Shown piece by piece: positions 1 to 14,400 of a stretch of DNA of 64,000 bases. This stretch comes from Cololabis saira. Its lineage: Eukaryota > Chordata > Actinopteri > Beloniformes > Belonidae. The notes beneath the pieces are model-generated. The model did no database searches, was not told where the DNA came from, and was given only the letters and a program-made list of their open reading frames with translations. The translations under genes were made by a program, and so were the position numbers. The stretch is taken from NCBI RefSeq assembly GCF_033807715.1, contig NC_084591.1, positions 46,337,868 through 46,401,867 of the forward strand. The letters run 5' to 3'. How positions within the stretch are numbered: position 1 is the first letter of the stretch; each line of letters opens with the position of its first letter.

Positions 1-789
1 ACACTATGTGATGTTTCTCAGCTCTGGAAGAGAAAGGCTCGGCGGTACGCGGACGTGTGTCACACTGAGCGGATAGTTGGAGCTGCATCAGCGCGGTGTG
101 CGAGGAGAAAACATCCCCTCCTGTCTTTACTACACCGTCCCAGTTTGCTTTGAAACGAGTCCGTCGCGCGTAGCAACCGTGCGGATGAACTCACGGTGCA
201 AACAGGCCGCGTTTGGGAAAGTTAAATTTAATTTAAGTTAAAGTTAGGTGGAACTGAACGGCGGTCCCGGACAGCAGCGCTGACATCAGCAGCTAGTCGT
301 ATAACGATGCACGCACGTGACTGACGTATCTAACTGGGTGCGCTTGATTTACAGTCAGTCCGGAAAGTATTCAGAACGCTTCACTTTTCCCACATTCTTT
401 TATGTTACAGCCCTATTGATAATAGGAATAAATTCATTTTTTTTCTCAGAATTCTACACAAAAGTCGCATCAAAACTTCTTTCATGTTGTCATTATGGGG
501 TGTTTTGTGTAGAATTCAGAGAAAAAAAATGAATTTATTCCTATTATCAATAGGGCTGTAACATAAAAGAATGTGGGAAAAGTGAAGCGTTCTGAATACT
601 TTCCAGACTGACTGTATGTCTCTGAGAAGGAGAGACGAGAGAGTGAGAAAAGCCTGTAATTTAATGCCCGCGGCTAAAAGCAAATGCGTGACAATGTATA
701 CTCGAATATTCACAATAGAGTCATTTTGTACATCGCACAGAGTAGAAGCCGAGATGCATGGACTATACTGGATATATCGCCCAGCCCTA
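1..789 (-). mobile_element. hAT element, TAGGGCTGGGCGATAT family (right part; runs off left edge)
   Basis: Positions 1-345 and 617-789 are the reverse complement of the first ~550 bp of the element at 15,757-18,649, ending in the terminal motif CCCAGCCCTA. The other end lies outside the window. A palindromic MITE is inserted in it (352-614). Confidence 0.8.
352..614. mobile_element. Tc1/mariner foldback MITE, nested in the hAT element
   Basis: A near-perfect palindrome of two arms of about 125 bp around a short loop (about 476-495). The ends read CAGTCAGTCCGGAAAG and its complement, with TA on each side. The flanking hAT sequence is continuous across it, as shown by the intact counterpart near 15,915-15,990. 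Confidence 0.88.
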
Positions 790-857
790 GGGGCTAGCAT
801 TATTGGAATGGTATTGAAAGGGCTATTGGACTGACCACCTCCTTGACCTTCCTGCAG

Positions 858-966
858 GTGTGAACGTTCTTCCTGGGGGACAGAAATTTGCAGACAGTGC
901 TGGAGCCTTTCATTATGAAGAGAGTGGAAAGCTGCTGTCTGTCACCAGCAACAGATTTATCCACTG
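858..966 (+). CDS. nup160: nup160 window exon 1
   Basis: Starts after ctgcag. Two bases finish a split codon, then VNVLPGGQKFADSAG to NRFIH follows, with Trp split across the gtgagt donor. This is the start of the propeller. Confidence 0.9.
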
Positions 967-3900
967 GTGAGTATCATTGACTTCTGCTGTACGTGGGTGG
1001 GTTTCTGTTAGCAGGTATTTGGTCTGCTTTTACAGGGGCTCAAACATGTTACTCCACCTGCCTTATTGCTGTTATTGCTTACTCCGATTATGGTCTGAAT
1101 TAGAAAAATGTTGCTGGTTACATGGCATTTTCTTAATGTGACTATTGCCTTAAACCAGGGGTGCCCATTACGTCGATCGCGTTCGACTGGTCGAGTTTTT
1201 GGATGTTCTGTACTCAGTGGGATTGCAGCAAAGTGAAGATTTAGAGTAGTCTATTCTCCTTAGCTCGTGTTATGGGGGGGGAAACTGGCATTATTGAATA
1301 CCGTTATATTTGTTTTGTAACTCTATTTCATTTGTCTGTTTTTTAATTGTACTTTTATTTAACTTTTGTCTTCTCTGTACCCCCGTGACCCTGCAAAGGA
1401 TAAAAAGGGTGTAGAAAATGGATGGATGGGCTCCTCTGTAAAGTGTGTCTAGGAGCTTTTGTGAATAGCTGCTGAACAAATGAACTGAAACACATTTAAT
1501 TGTAACAGGTCCACGTCAGGAGACTCTGTGCAGCTGGTGGAGGACTCTCTTGATACCAATCTGCTCAACAACGCCGTTAGACTCAAGTTAACACATTGCT
1601 CCGTTCTGCCTGGAGGAGTCAACATTCAGGAGACTATCGATAATGTCGTCATCCTCATCACCACCAATCAGAGCGTTCACAGACTGGTGCTGCCTCATCC
1701 AACACGCATGTATCGCAGTGTGAGTAGCTGCTGACGACGGGTGTATTATTAAAAAGAAGCATTTTGTTTCTTCTGCATGATTGCATGTATTTGATTTCTC
1801 ACTGATTACAGCTCAGTGTTCTAATATCTGTCTGCAGAGCTTTCCAAAGATCAGTTTAAAGCAGGGGTCGGCAACCCAAAATGTTGAAAGAGCCGTATTG
1901 GACCAAAAACACAAAAAACAAACATGTCTGTAGCCGCAAAAAATGAAAAGTCTTGTATCAGCCTTAGAAAAAAGTCGAAATGTCGAAAAAAAAAAAAAGT
2001 CAAAATTTCGAGAAAAAAGTCAAAATTTTGTGAATAAAGGCAAAAAAAGGCAAAATTTCCACTTCATTCTTGAAATTGTATTTAAACAATCTCGACATTT
2101 CAACTTTTTTCTCGAAATTGTATTTCAACATTAATCTCGAAATTTCAACTTTTTTCTCGACATTTCGACTTTTTTCTCGACATTTAACCTTTTTTCTCGA
2201 AATTTTGACATTTTTCTCAAAATTGTATTTCAACATTAATCTCGAAATTTCAACTTTTTTCTCGACATTTCGACTTTTTTCTCGACATTTAACCTTTTTT
2301 CTCGAAATTTTGACATTTTTCTCGAAATTGTATTTCAACATTAATCTCAAAATTTCAACTTTTTTCTCTGCATTTCGACTTTTTTCTCGATTTGCACAAT
2401 AAAAAAAAAATCTTCCCCTCTTCAATATTTTTTCTCCTACATTGCCCTGATACTCTTCCGTACAAATCTGTAACAGAAATGTTGAAATGTAATATTTATT
2501 CTACACATTTTTACAGCATTTGAAAACGTTAAGAATGTTTGTGTCATATTTGTCCTCATAGAAACCATATGAAAACAAAAAATATATTTCCCTTCCCCAT
2601 CTATTTCCATTTTCAAACATTTTTGAAAAAGCTCCAGGAGCCACTAGGACAGCGCTAAAGAGCCGCGGGTTGCCGACCCCGGGTTTAAAGGAACAGTGAA
2701 AGTCAAAGTGTTGCTTTAAGACACCCTCGTTATAATGATCAAATTCCACATGATCAAAAAAAAACCTACTTTGAACATATAAATGTCTGTCTGCAGAGTG
2801 TTACTGCTGCAATCTGTTCTGAATAACCTTCTGCCGATCCTCAGGAGCTCGTGACCGAACTGCATATGCAGTCCATCTTCACAGACGTGGCGAAGCTGAG
2901 TCTGCACGAGCCGCCTCACAGTGCCATCATCCCTGTTCCAGCAGGGCAGACGGGGAGTCCCGGCTGCTCTGTCGCCTGGCTCAGCTTCCAAGGACAGGCT
3001 CATTATGCTCTGTCCTCACCTGCCGGAGGCATCACGGTGGTGACCCTGCCACCTCACGATGTGCAGGGTAAAACACCAGACTGCTGCTCCGTCAACATCA
3101 GGATTTGTGTGCGTGCTGTGAAAGTTTCCGTCTACATTTTAAAATGACTCTGTGTGCCTTCACAGACACAGGTGTGTCGGTGCTGGAGCTGAAGAGGAGC
3201 TCCATGATGAGCAGGTTATCGGGCTGGATGCCCACAGCCATCCGGGGGGACCAGACCCCCGCTGACCTGGCCCTGAGTCTGGCTGTGAGAGAACTGGAGG
3301 AGGATTCCTTCATCTTCGCCTTGTGTCAGGATCACAGACTCCGCATGTGGTCGTTCAAGGTCCGTCTCCTCTCTTGTAACCATTCAACTTCTGCTAAAGA
3401 CTCAAAAAACACGACAAATGTTAGTCCACATGTGTCAGAATTAGGGGTGTAACGATACACTAATCTCGCGATACGGTACGATACACGATATTGAGGTCAC
3501 GATTACAATACGATATTATAGCAGTATTTCTTTAACAACCTTGAATGAAGAACATATGACTGGAAAAAATTGTCTTTTATTTGAAAGACACAAAATACAA
3601 AACCATACTGTGCGTTTGCCCTATTGTTTATAACTGTTTAAGTTTTAAAGAGAAAGCCAGGCCAACCATTTTCCACAAACTGAACTAAAAGTAAATGTCA
3701 GGTTTGCATTATGATCTTCAGTTTCATACAAGTACAAATATTTAGCCACAAACTGAATAGTTTCTCTCATGTATGATTTGACTTTTTTCTTTTCCAGAAA
3801 TTTAACAACTAAAATTAAATAAATAAATAAAAGTAAATAAATAAAGTATGAAAAGTCCCAAACTCCAAATGCAACATGACTGTTATTTATCTTCTACCAG

Positions 3901-5409
3901 AGCTCAGAGCTTCACCTGCTCCAGCCTGAGGCCGTAAGGTGAACCCGTTATCGTTTCATTCTCCCACCTTTGGGGACGACACAATCTTTACATCTTAAAA
4001 AAGATTGATTCATGCTCATCTTAGAAGTAAAAGTTTGGAAAACCCCCCAAGAGTCCCGTGATCGGGACCGTAAAACGGTACTAGTTTCTTCTGAGCTAGT
4101 CAGATTTTGGTCCGCGGGTCGAGGTCGTCACGTGATCCCGCTGCACCAATAGGATGTTACTAGTAAACACAATATATTCATATTAATAACCCAATATCAG
4201 CTACAGTTTGTCACCTCCACGACACGTATCGTGACGTTCTTGTATCGCGAAAGTTCGTGGCACGATATATTGTTACACCCCTAGTAAGAATGCTGCATTT
4301 GAGCTGTTTTCCTGTTAACAAATACCATATAGAGGGGCACGGTGACGCAGCTGGTAGTGCAGCCGTCTCGCAGCAAGAAGGTCCTGGGTTCGATTCCCGC
4401 CGGGGGACGCTGTGGGCGCTGAAGTGCGTGTTAGTTCCCCCATGACTTCAGTGGGTGGGGTTGGCAAAAGGGCCTTTCTGTGTGGAGTTTGTATGTTCTC
4501 CCCGTGTTCCCTTGGGTAGCTAATGTTCTCTACCCTCACAAAAACATGTACACAGTCCTGGGCTACACATGCCCCCTCTGGCCAACCGGGGCGCCAGATG
4601 GGGTGGGGAGGATCCGGCCGGAATAACGTGATCCTTCCACGCGCTACGTCCGGCTGGAGAATCCCCACCCTGTCTGGTGAAAAGATGCGGCCTGCTCACT
4701 CCTCAGGTTAAGGAGGAGACCTGAGCTCAGTGCAGGAACTCCCAGGGTTGGTAGAGGATGGAAATGCCCAGGACTGTTAGGTAGGAGCACTGGGTGGTAA
4801 AAATGGGAAAAAAACCGGGATAAAAAAACAAACAAATACCATATAACGAGCTGGAACTGATCCTTGTTCCCCACTCAGGTGCAGGCGTGTCTTCTGGACG
4901 TAGACATGTTGGAGTACATGCCGGCGTGTAAAGGTGTGAAACGTGTGTCGGGGCACGGCCACCAGCTGAAGCTGGCCTTCTCTGCCACCACCGGCCTCTG
5001 CCTGTGTGTTTACCTGGCCGTTCCACAGAGAGCACAGTTCACTGTCTTTCAGCTGGTTGCTACTGACAACAACCACTACAGCCTGGAGCACATATCCTCT
5101 CTATTCAGCACACAGGTAAGTACTGTTCATCTGTTAACCATTGACTAGTCAGGGCTTTTGTACCATACGTGTTGTAAAACATCTGTCATCTTGGGTGGAG
5201 TCTTAAGGCTGAATTCTGGTTCTGCGTTAAATCAACGCAGAGCCTACGACAGGGGTCTTCAACTAAATTAGGCCGGGGGCCACATCTGCAAAAAGACTGT
5301 AGGAGAGGGCCACACTGCGTGCGCGCACAAAGCGCGCAGGCGGAAAATCTGGGGGTTTTCAAAATGTATTTTGCACTCAAAGACGAAGATTTTTGTGTGT
5401 GTGTATGTA

Positions 5410-5463
<54 letters not shown>

Positions 5464-8400
5464 TTTGTGCTCAGGAATGAGCAGGAGAATATATCTGTCT
5501 AGTTTACATATGAATTATGTATTAATTGCCTCCAGATTTAGTCATTGTGAATGTTAAATATAATATTCAGATAAGGAAATATTATTTTAAATGCAAGTTA
5601 ATTTTGAAACCATGCATTGTGCAAACTTAATGAAGTTGATATTGACCTACTTTTAATAAAACACGCCATAATGACAAAGCACCACTTTCCACCAAGATTT
5701 CCTTATTTGAATATTATATTAAGCATTGAGCACAAGCATTTCAGTCCATAGTAGCCAGTTTGATGTTATAAATAAGCAACCAAAATATTAACCATAAGCT
5801 CCTTTATTAATGACACATCTGTGCATTATATCAACAAAACAAAACAATCACATGAAATTATAGGAGACTTAGAAGTTCCATCTGAAATGCAAAGTCCTCA
5901 TTTAGAGATTCAAATGAAAAACATTTCAGGCCAATCCTAGAAGCCTAATGATGTAAACAAGTCCTCTATAAACGGAGGTTAATAACAAATAATGTGACAA
6001 ACATTATCACTGTGCAAAACTGTAGTAAAAAACATCTCCAACAGAGATTAACATGTACAAACTCTGTCCAATGAATCATTAACCAACTGAAAAGGCTGCC
6101 AAGCATCTGAAACTTTTAGTAATTAACAAAATGCAATATGTAAACCATGTTAGTTTCGCTTATGGCACTTTTGCACTAGGACTTACTGACTTACTTTTCT
6201 TTACAGACATTGCAAATTGTTGTGCCTCAAACAAGGGAATCTAATCGTTTTTCATGCGTGTGCTTTTGTTTGGGTCTGAGGTTTTGAAATCACAGTAAAT
6301 GGTAAAATGACTCTGTAATTCTTTGCCAAACTCTGTTAATTGTAGCCAGCCTTTACATTATAAAGTCCCTAAAGAAAGTTTGTATTGTAATAGACACCAT
6401 ATAAATTAAATTAAAGACCAGGCTTGTATATCGTGTGCATCTTGTTATACCGTAAATGCTTGACTTTTGTTTTGCAGGTCTGGTTAGCATGATAATTATT
6501 CCATAAGTTTTCCATTTGCTGTTATAGTAGGGTATAGTGTTAGTGTATTTTCTATATATGATCTTTTATTGGAATATCTTTTGACACGTTGTTGCTGTAA
6601 AGTTCTACTTCACCGCAACATTGGTGGCAGTCGGATTAATCAATCTGGTATTGATTAGGCAGACTGTTTACAGTTACCAGCGGCGTTTAGTTTGCTTGTT
6701 TGTAGCAGCTACTTGGTCTAGGATGCAGAGTTTAACATTAACCATTCACTGTTATTTCATAAGCACATATACAATCAAAAATAATTACCAAAATAAGAGG
6801 TGTGTATGTTTTTGTAGGTCTATGTTTGGTGCTAGCAAAAAACACAAAAAGACAAAGTTCATCTCTTAAAATTCTGGGGACTGGCAACAATGCTTCTCTT
6901 AAGTGTCCCCAGTTTCCATTAAAATAATACCTTTTATATGACTGACTTAGTCATTGTATAATTTCAGTCAGTCTTATACAATTGATTTTTAATAAATTGT
7001 ATTACAGTAATGGATGGATGAATAAATAAATGAAATGCGTGTGTAACAGGAGATCCTGGTAGATTTTGCTCTGACCTCCTCGGATGTCTGGTCTCTGTGG
7101 ATCGACGACTCCAACACGACAGTCGTCAAATACATCAACTTTGAGCAGTAAGTAGGACGGGGCTTTTTTAAAATTATGATTATTATTATTATGGCAGACT
7201 TTCTGTTTTTAACAAACATTACTGTCTTTATTTCAACACTCGCTCATTTTCTCTTCCGTAACTTTCACTGTCACCAATCACCGATACATTTTCTGTCCGT
7301 TAGCCTCCGTTAGCATCTTAGCATGGCCGCTCCGGCTCCCACCGCTTCACCTCTTTCCTGCTCAGTGTGTGAAATGTTTAGTTATTCCTCTGCCTCCTTT
7401 AGTGAAGACGGTAAGTGCTTAAAGTGTAGTTTATTTGCAGGGCTGGAGGCGAGGCTCAGTCAGTTAGAGGTCCGGTTCGGCCAACTAAACCATAGTCCGA
7501 GAGCCTCCTCAGCTAACCAGGCTAAGCTAGCGGCGGACCGGCCCGTAGCAGCTGAGCGTAACCGCTCCCCTGCAGCTCCCGAGCAGCCGGCCAGGCAGGG
7601 CAGCTGGGTGACGGTTCGGAGGAAGACTAGTCTTAAAGGACTCACGGAACACCACCACCCGCTTCATGTGTCTAACAGATTTTCCCCACTTAGCGACACA
7701 TCTGTTGAGAAACCGACCCTGGTGATTGGAGACTCCATAGTCAGACATGTGAAGCCGACTCCAGAGACCTTAGTTAGGTGCATCCCGGGGGCCAGAGCGG
7801 GCGACATAGAAGCAAATTTGAAGCTACTGGCAAAGGGTAATCGTAAATATGGTAAAGTTATCATCAATGTCGGAGCTAATGACTCCCGTCTTCGCCAGTC
7901 GGAAGTAACCAGAATGAATATTGTCTCGGTGTGTAACTTCGCCAAAACCATGTCAGACTCCGTAGGTTTTTCTGGCCCCCTCCCCAATCTGACCAGCGAT
8001 GACATGTTTAGTCGCATGCTCTCGCTCCGCCGCTGGTTGTCTCAGTGGTGTTCAGAAAACGACGTGGACTTTATTGACAACTGGGAGACATTCTGGGGAA
8101 AGCCCGGTCTGATTAGAAGGGACGGCATTCATCCCACCCGGGATGGTGCAGCTCTTATGTCTAGAAATCTGGCCAATGTTATTAGACACTCCCCCTGACA
8201 ATGCAGGGTCCAGGCCAGGATGCAGAGCTGTAGTTTAACAGGGCTGGAGGCGAGGCTTAGTCAGTTAGAGGTCCGGTTTGGCCAACTAGACCATAGTCCG
8301 ATAGAATCCTCTGCGGACCGGCCCGTAGCAGCTGAGCGTAACCGCTCCCCTGCAGCTCCCCGGCAGCCGGCCAGGCAGGGCAGCTGGGTGACGGTTCGGA

Positions 8401-11400
8401 GGAAGGGTAGTCTTAAAGGGCTCAGCGACACATCTGTTGCTTCTCAAGGACCAACGCCTGCCAACAAAACTGTAGGATTGCATTATGTAATTAGCGACTC
8501 TAAAACTGTAGGATTACATGATATTGGCGACTCTGGCCAGGTGCCTAGCAAAATAGAAGTGGTTGCAGTTCCCCGCCCTCCAAAAGTTCACCAGGTGCAG
8601 CGTTATAGAGGCGTTAACCAAGATAACCTTGTAAAAATTAAAACCAATGCACATTTGGTACCAATTACAGACCGAAAAATTAGATGCGGACTACTAAATA
8701 TACGATCATTAAGCTCTAAGTCTCTGTTAGTAAATGATATAATTACAGAGAGCAGGAGTGATATTTTCTGCTTAACAGAAACATGGTTACAGGAGGAAGA
8801 GTATGTTAGTTTGAATGAATCAACTCCGCCCGGCTACTTTAATCATCACATTCCTAGAAGCACGGGCCGAGGCGGAGGAGTCGCAGCAATTTATAACTCC
8901 GGTCTCCAAACAAAAATTGAACCCAAGTGCAACTATAATACATTTGAAAGCCTCATGCTTGGTCTGAAATTTCCGAGCCGGAAATCAGAGAAGCCAGTTG
9001 TGTTAGTGGTAGTGTACCGGCCCCCTGCTGGTGCGTATCTGGAGTTTTTGTCTGAATTTTCAGATTTCCTTTCTGGATTATTGATCAGCACAGATAAATT
9101 CATCATAGTGGGTGATTTTAACATTCATATGGATGTTGAAAGCGATAATCTTAAATTAGCCTTCGATTCTCTTCTAGAATCAATGGGTATCTCACAAAAA
9201 GTGGATAAACCGACGCACTGTTTTAATCATACTCTCGATCTCGTTCTCACCTACGGTGTTGAAACTGATGGTCTGTTGGTGTCACCTGTAAACTCCCTTT
9301 TATCCGACCATTACTTAATAACGTTTGAATTTAATTTTGTTGATGTTGAAGTGCAAAATAGGAGGTATTATTTTAGCAGATGTTTGTCTGATGAAGTTAT
9401 TGTTAAATTTAGGGAGGCCATTGCTTATCTTACGACAGTGCGAAATAGTGATGTAGTCGAGGCCAGTGACCTGGGTTCTACCTCTGCAGATGTTGATTTC
9501 CTTGCTAGTAACACTGCTGATTTGTTGCATTCAGCTTTAGATGAAGTTGCTCCTTTGAAAAGGAGGGTTTCTAGCCACAGGAGCTTAACTCCCTGGTATA
9601 ATTCAGATATCCGCATGTTGAAACAAAACGTGCGTAAAATGGAAAGGAAGTGGTACTCTTGTAGGTCTGTAGACTCTCATCGTGAATGGAAAGATATTCT
9701 AATAGTATATAAAAAAGCCATTCGCAAAGCCAGAACAGCTTATTATTCAACGCTGATAGAGGATAACAAAAGTAACCCACGTTTTCTGTTCAGCACTGTA
9801 GCCAGGCTGACAAAGAGTCACAACTCTGTTGAGCCGTGCATTCCTGCAGCTCTCAGTAGTGAGGACTTTATGGGCTTCTTCAACAGTAAAATCGCGAGAA
9901 TTAGAGAAGAAATCAACCAGCCGGTTGTAGGTGTTTCTTCAGCTTTAGCGACTTCCCTAGGCTCTGACTTGTCTCTAGACTGTTTTGATCCTATAGACCT
10001 CCCTGAGCTGACTTCACTCGTTAATAGAGCTAAGTCAACCACATGTATGTTAGACCCCATCCCGACTCGTCTATTCAAACATGTTTTTTCTCTTATTGGT
10101 ACGACAATACTGGACCAAATTAACCTATCCCTAAGTTTAGGATATGTACCACAGGTTTTCAAAGTCGCAGTAATTAAACCTTTACTTAAAAAACCTTCTC
10201 TTGACCCAGACACCTTAGCTAATTATAGACCAATTTCCAACCTTCCATTTGTGTCTAAAATTCTGGAAAAGGCAGTTTCAAGCCAGTTATGTGACTATTT
10301 GTATAGAAATGATCTGTTTGAAGTCTTTCAGTCAGGGTTCAGAATGCATCATAGCACAGAGACAGCACTTGTTCGAGTCACGAATGACCTCCTTATGGCC
10401 TCAGATAAGGGATTAGTGTCCATACTGGTTCTACTGGACCTCAGTGCTGCTTTTGACACTATAGATCATGGCATTTTACTGCACAGGTTAGAGCATGTTG
10501 TTGGGATTAAAGGGACAGCTCTATGTTGGTTTAAATCATACCTATCTGACAGGTTCCAGTTTGTTCATGTACATGAGGTTTCTTCAGAACAGTCAAGGGT
10601 CTGTTATGGTGTTCCGCAGGGTTCAGTGCTAGGGCCAATCTTGTTCAGTTTATACATGCAGCCGTTGGGAAGTATAATCCAGAATCACGGCATACACTTT
10701 CATTGTTATGCTGATGATACGCAGCTCTATTTGTCTATGAAGCCGGATGAAACAGAACCGTTAGTTAAACTTCAGGCATGTCTTAGGGACATCAAGGACT
10801 GGATGTCCAGAAATTTCCTGCTTCTAAATTCAGATAAAACAGAGGTTATCATTCTTGGTCCAGAGCATCTTAGGAAGGGATTAGATGGTGTTGCGATGGC
10901 TTCCAGTGCAACTGTGAGAAATCTTGGTGTTATTTTCGATCAGGATTTGTCGTTTAAACCATATGTCAATCAGGTTTGTAAAATAGCCTTTTTCCATCTC
11001 CGTAATATTGCAAGGATTAGGAAAATCCTCTCACAGAGTGATGCAGAAAAACTAGTTCATGCGTTTGTATCTTCTAGACTAGATTACTGTAATGTGTTGT
11101 TAGCAGGATGTCCAAGTAATTTGCTGAATAGGCTCCAGCTGATCCAAAATGCAGCAGCACGAGTACTGACAGGAATTAGCAGGAGAGACCACGTCTCTCC
11201 AGTGTTAGCGTCGCTCCATTGGTTACCCGTAAAATTCAGAATCCAATTTAAAATTTTATTACTTGCGTATAAAGCCCAAAACGGCTTAGCTCCGCATTAT
11301 TTGCAAGACCTGATAGTGCCTTATGTTCCTGTCAGAGCTCTCCGTTCTCAGAGTGCAGGTTTACTCGTAGTTCCTAGAGTATCTAAATGTAGATTTGGAG

Positions 11401-14400
11401 GGCGGGCGTTCTGCTATCAGGCACCATTACTTTGGAACCAACTTCCAATCTGGGTTAAGGAGGCTGACTCCACCTCCACCTTTAAAACTAAACTTAAAAC
11501 CTTTCTGTTTAGTAAAGCCTATAGTTAGTGTTTAGTAAACCTCTAGCTGGTGTTGGTAAATCTCTAGGTAGTGTAAACTTTAGTGTGTCAGAGTCGCTCC
11601 TGTAGTTTCTTGTGCTGGCCCCCCCTTCTCCTCCCTTTTCTCTCTTTTGTCCATGTTGCAGCATCCTTTGCCGGACACCGGAACCTGCAGGTGGTCGTGG
11701 GTGGCTTGTAGCTTGCATTACGGAGCACAAGTCTTTCCCTGACCCTGCACCCCAACCTGGGACTTGCTGATTGGGCCGGAGCTTCGGGAGCTGTGTGCTG
11801 GCCTGCGGTCCCCACCCCTGGTCATCCCGTTGCTGCCCCCCCCTTCTCCTCCCTTTTCTCTCTTTTGTCCTGCAGGTGGCCGTGGGTGGCTTGTAGCTTG
11901 CATTACGGAGCACAAGTCTTTTCCTGACCCTGCACCCCAACCTGGGACTTGCTGATTGGGCCGGAGCTTCGGGAGCTGTGTGCTGGCCTGCGGTCCCCAC
12001 CCCCGGTCATCCCGTTGCTGCTTCCACCTGCCTGCTGTGCTGTTGCCGTCCCTGACCCACCAGTCTGGCCCTCGGCAGGAGGGTCCCCCCTGATGAGCCT
12101 GGTCCTGCTCAAGGTTTCTTCCCTCCTAAAGGGGAGTTTTTCCTTGCCACTGTTTGGCTTAAGGTTTTTCTCCCACTAGGGGAGTTTTTTACCTGCCATT
12201 GTTTATGTAATATCTGCTCGGGGGTCATGTTCTGGGTATGGGTCTCTGTAAAGCGTCTAGAGACAACTCTGTTGTATTAGACGCTATATAAATAAAATTG
12301 AATTGAATTGAACTGTAGCAGGAAAATCACTTATGTATATAATATTTACATAAAATGATTGAGGTGTGTGTGTGTTACAGTAATGCTGCAGGACAATGGA
12401 ATCAAGTGTTTGTTCAGCCTCCACCAGAAGAGGAAGTTCCTATAGCAACGGACCTGGACCCGAGGGTAAGACGAGTCACACACTTATTCAGAACCAGGGG
12501 TTCCACAAGTGAAAAGGTTGTCAATAAAAACTTACACAATCAGTAGGCCTGTAGCGATGCGGTCGTGGCGTCGACGTGTCAGCTTCAAAATATCGTCATA
12601 TTTTGTCATCGATGCATCCCAACGTCCACGCCGGTCACCCAAAACAAACAGTTGGCTCTTTGCAGAGTGGAGAGTGAAACTGCAACCTCACAGGGTGCCC
12701 AACAAAGTCCTGCAAAAAGCCCCTGAAAACAGCTCCACGTCATCAAATGGAAATACTTTAAATTTGGTCCAAAATGCCTTTTGGGGTTGATACCAGAGCA
12801 GCACACTAGCGATGTTGGAGCATCTAAAGCGGAGACGCCCCTTGTATCTTGTGGACGGGACAATAATAACTGCAAAAACCAATGTTGCATGATCAAAGTA
12901 TGGTATGCATCAGCTCCTATAATGGATATTTTCTGGTCATAACTGTTTACCAGCTTAATAAACGTTTTTTTTTTTTTGTTTTTGTTTTTTTACTGGTTTT
13001 TACAAATGATTCCTACCGAAAACAACTTGTTTTTTTTTAGTTCCATCCGCCATAGAAAGTTTTCTTTCGTGTTAAGACTTTTTTTTATGTAATAAAAATA
13101 TGTAATTTGGTGTGAAACTGCTGTTTTAGCCAAAAATGTTATTTTTAACACATTTGGATAATATGGTTGGACTAAGAATAAACAGTGGCCTTTTTATTTT
13201 GTATACGGTAATTTTATTCTATGTTTTTATTTTGTTGTGCAAAACTGTTGAATAAACGTATTAAAGTTATTTAATTTACTCGTTAGCCAATTTACTCGTT
13301 AGATTAGTTGTCTTATCGATAAAATATTCGCCCGATTAATCGTTTTAAAAATAATGGTTTACCCCCAGCCCTAGAAATCCGAGCGTTTCATGTCGACATT
13401 AAGAGTTTCAGTGCTGTGGAGGAACTGATGATGGGAACTCTTTGTCTCTGACCGGATGCTGTTTTCTGCTCAGGAGATGTACCTGGAAAGTCTCTTCTCT
13501 CCTCTCCGCTTTACGGCTTCAACGATAGTCAAAGCTCTGCAGGTGAGTCTACCTGTCTGTCTGTGTGTGTGTGTGTGTGTGCATGTTATAAATGAGTCCG
13601 GTCTGTCGTCTGACTTATTTCTTTGTTCAGATCTACCGTCGTTCTTCTGAAAGGATTGCTAATCCATCCTGGGAGACTCTGAAGAAGGAGGTGACTCTGG
13701 CTGTGGAGAGTGAGGTAACTATGCATGAGTGAATTCAGGGCTTCAGGTGTATCTAGCAACCTTTTTAGAACTGAATAATGCATTTTCATATCAGAGAAAA
13801 TTCCTGTCATCACCAGGTGAATTTAAACAGGAAACATGCAGACCTGGATGAACCGCTGGACACAAACTCACAAAATGCAGATGTGCTTTAGTCGGAATGG
13901 CTCAATCTCATGTTGACTCGACTGACTCTGGAAAGACTTTGTGAAATATCTAGACCAGGGGTCGGCAACCCAAAATGTTGAAAGAGCCATATTGGACCAA
14001 AAACACAAAACAAATATGTCTGGAGCCGCAAAAAAAAGAAAACTCTTGTACAAGCCTTAGAATGAATGCAACACATGTTGCATCCATATTAGTTATAATT
14101 GGGGAAAGATTTTTTTTTCATTATGCACTTCAAGAAAAAAGTCGAAATGCCGAGGGGAAAAAAAGGCAAAATTTTGAGAAAAAAGTCGGAATGCCGAGAA
14201 AAAAGTAGAAATGTCGAGATTAATGTTGAGTTGCAATCTCGAGAAACAAGTCAAAATCTTGAGATTAAAAAAGGAAGAAAAAAGAAGGAAAAAAAAGGTC
14301 AAACATTTTTAAAAAAGCTCCATGGAGCCACTAGGGCGGATCTAGAGCCGCGGGTTGCCGACCCCTGATCTAGAATGTAGTTCACCAGCTGCTTTACTTA

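Larger units (their letters stand above)
7240..12315 (+). mobile_element. CR1/L2/Rex1-group LINE, near full length, copy 1
   Basis: A sense-oriented LINE in the intron after window exon 6. It has a 5' leader, ORF1 (7,323-8,198), ORF2 (8,220-11,528), a 3' UTR with a tandemly repeated segment, and a 3' end GCTATATAAATAAAATTGAA with ATTGA repeats. Both ORFs are open. The exact 5' boundary is not resolved. A second copy lies at 47,844-51,835 on the other strand. Confidence 0.88.

Noticed and set aside
2000..2425. Lys/Arg-rich 141-codon ORF
   Set aside because: A translation of the hAT internal satellite; repeats of KCREKSRNVEKKVEISRL mirror the DNA unit.
11509..12112. Minus-strand ORFs over the LINE 3' UTR
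   Set aside because: They are shadows of the tandem 3' UTR repeats and recur in both LINE copies without conserved starts.
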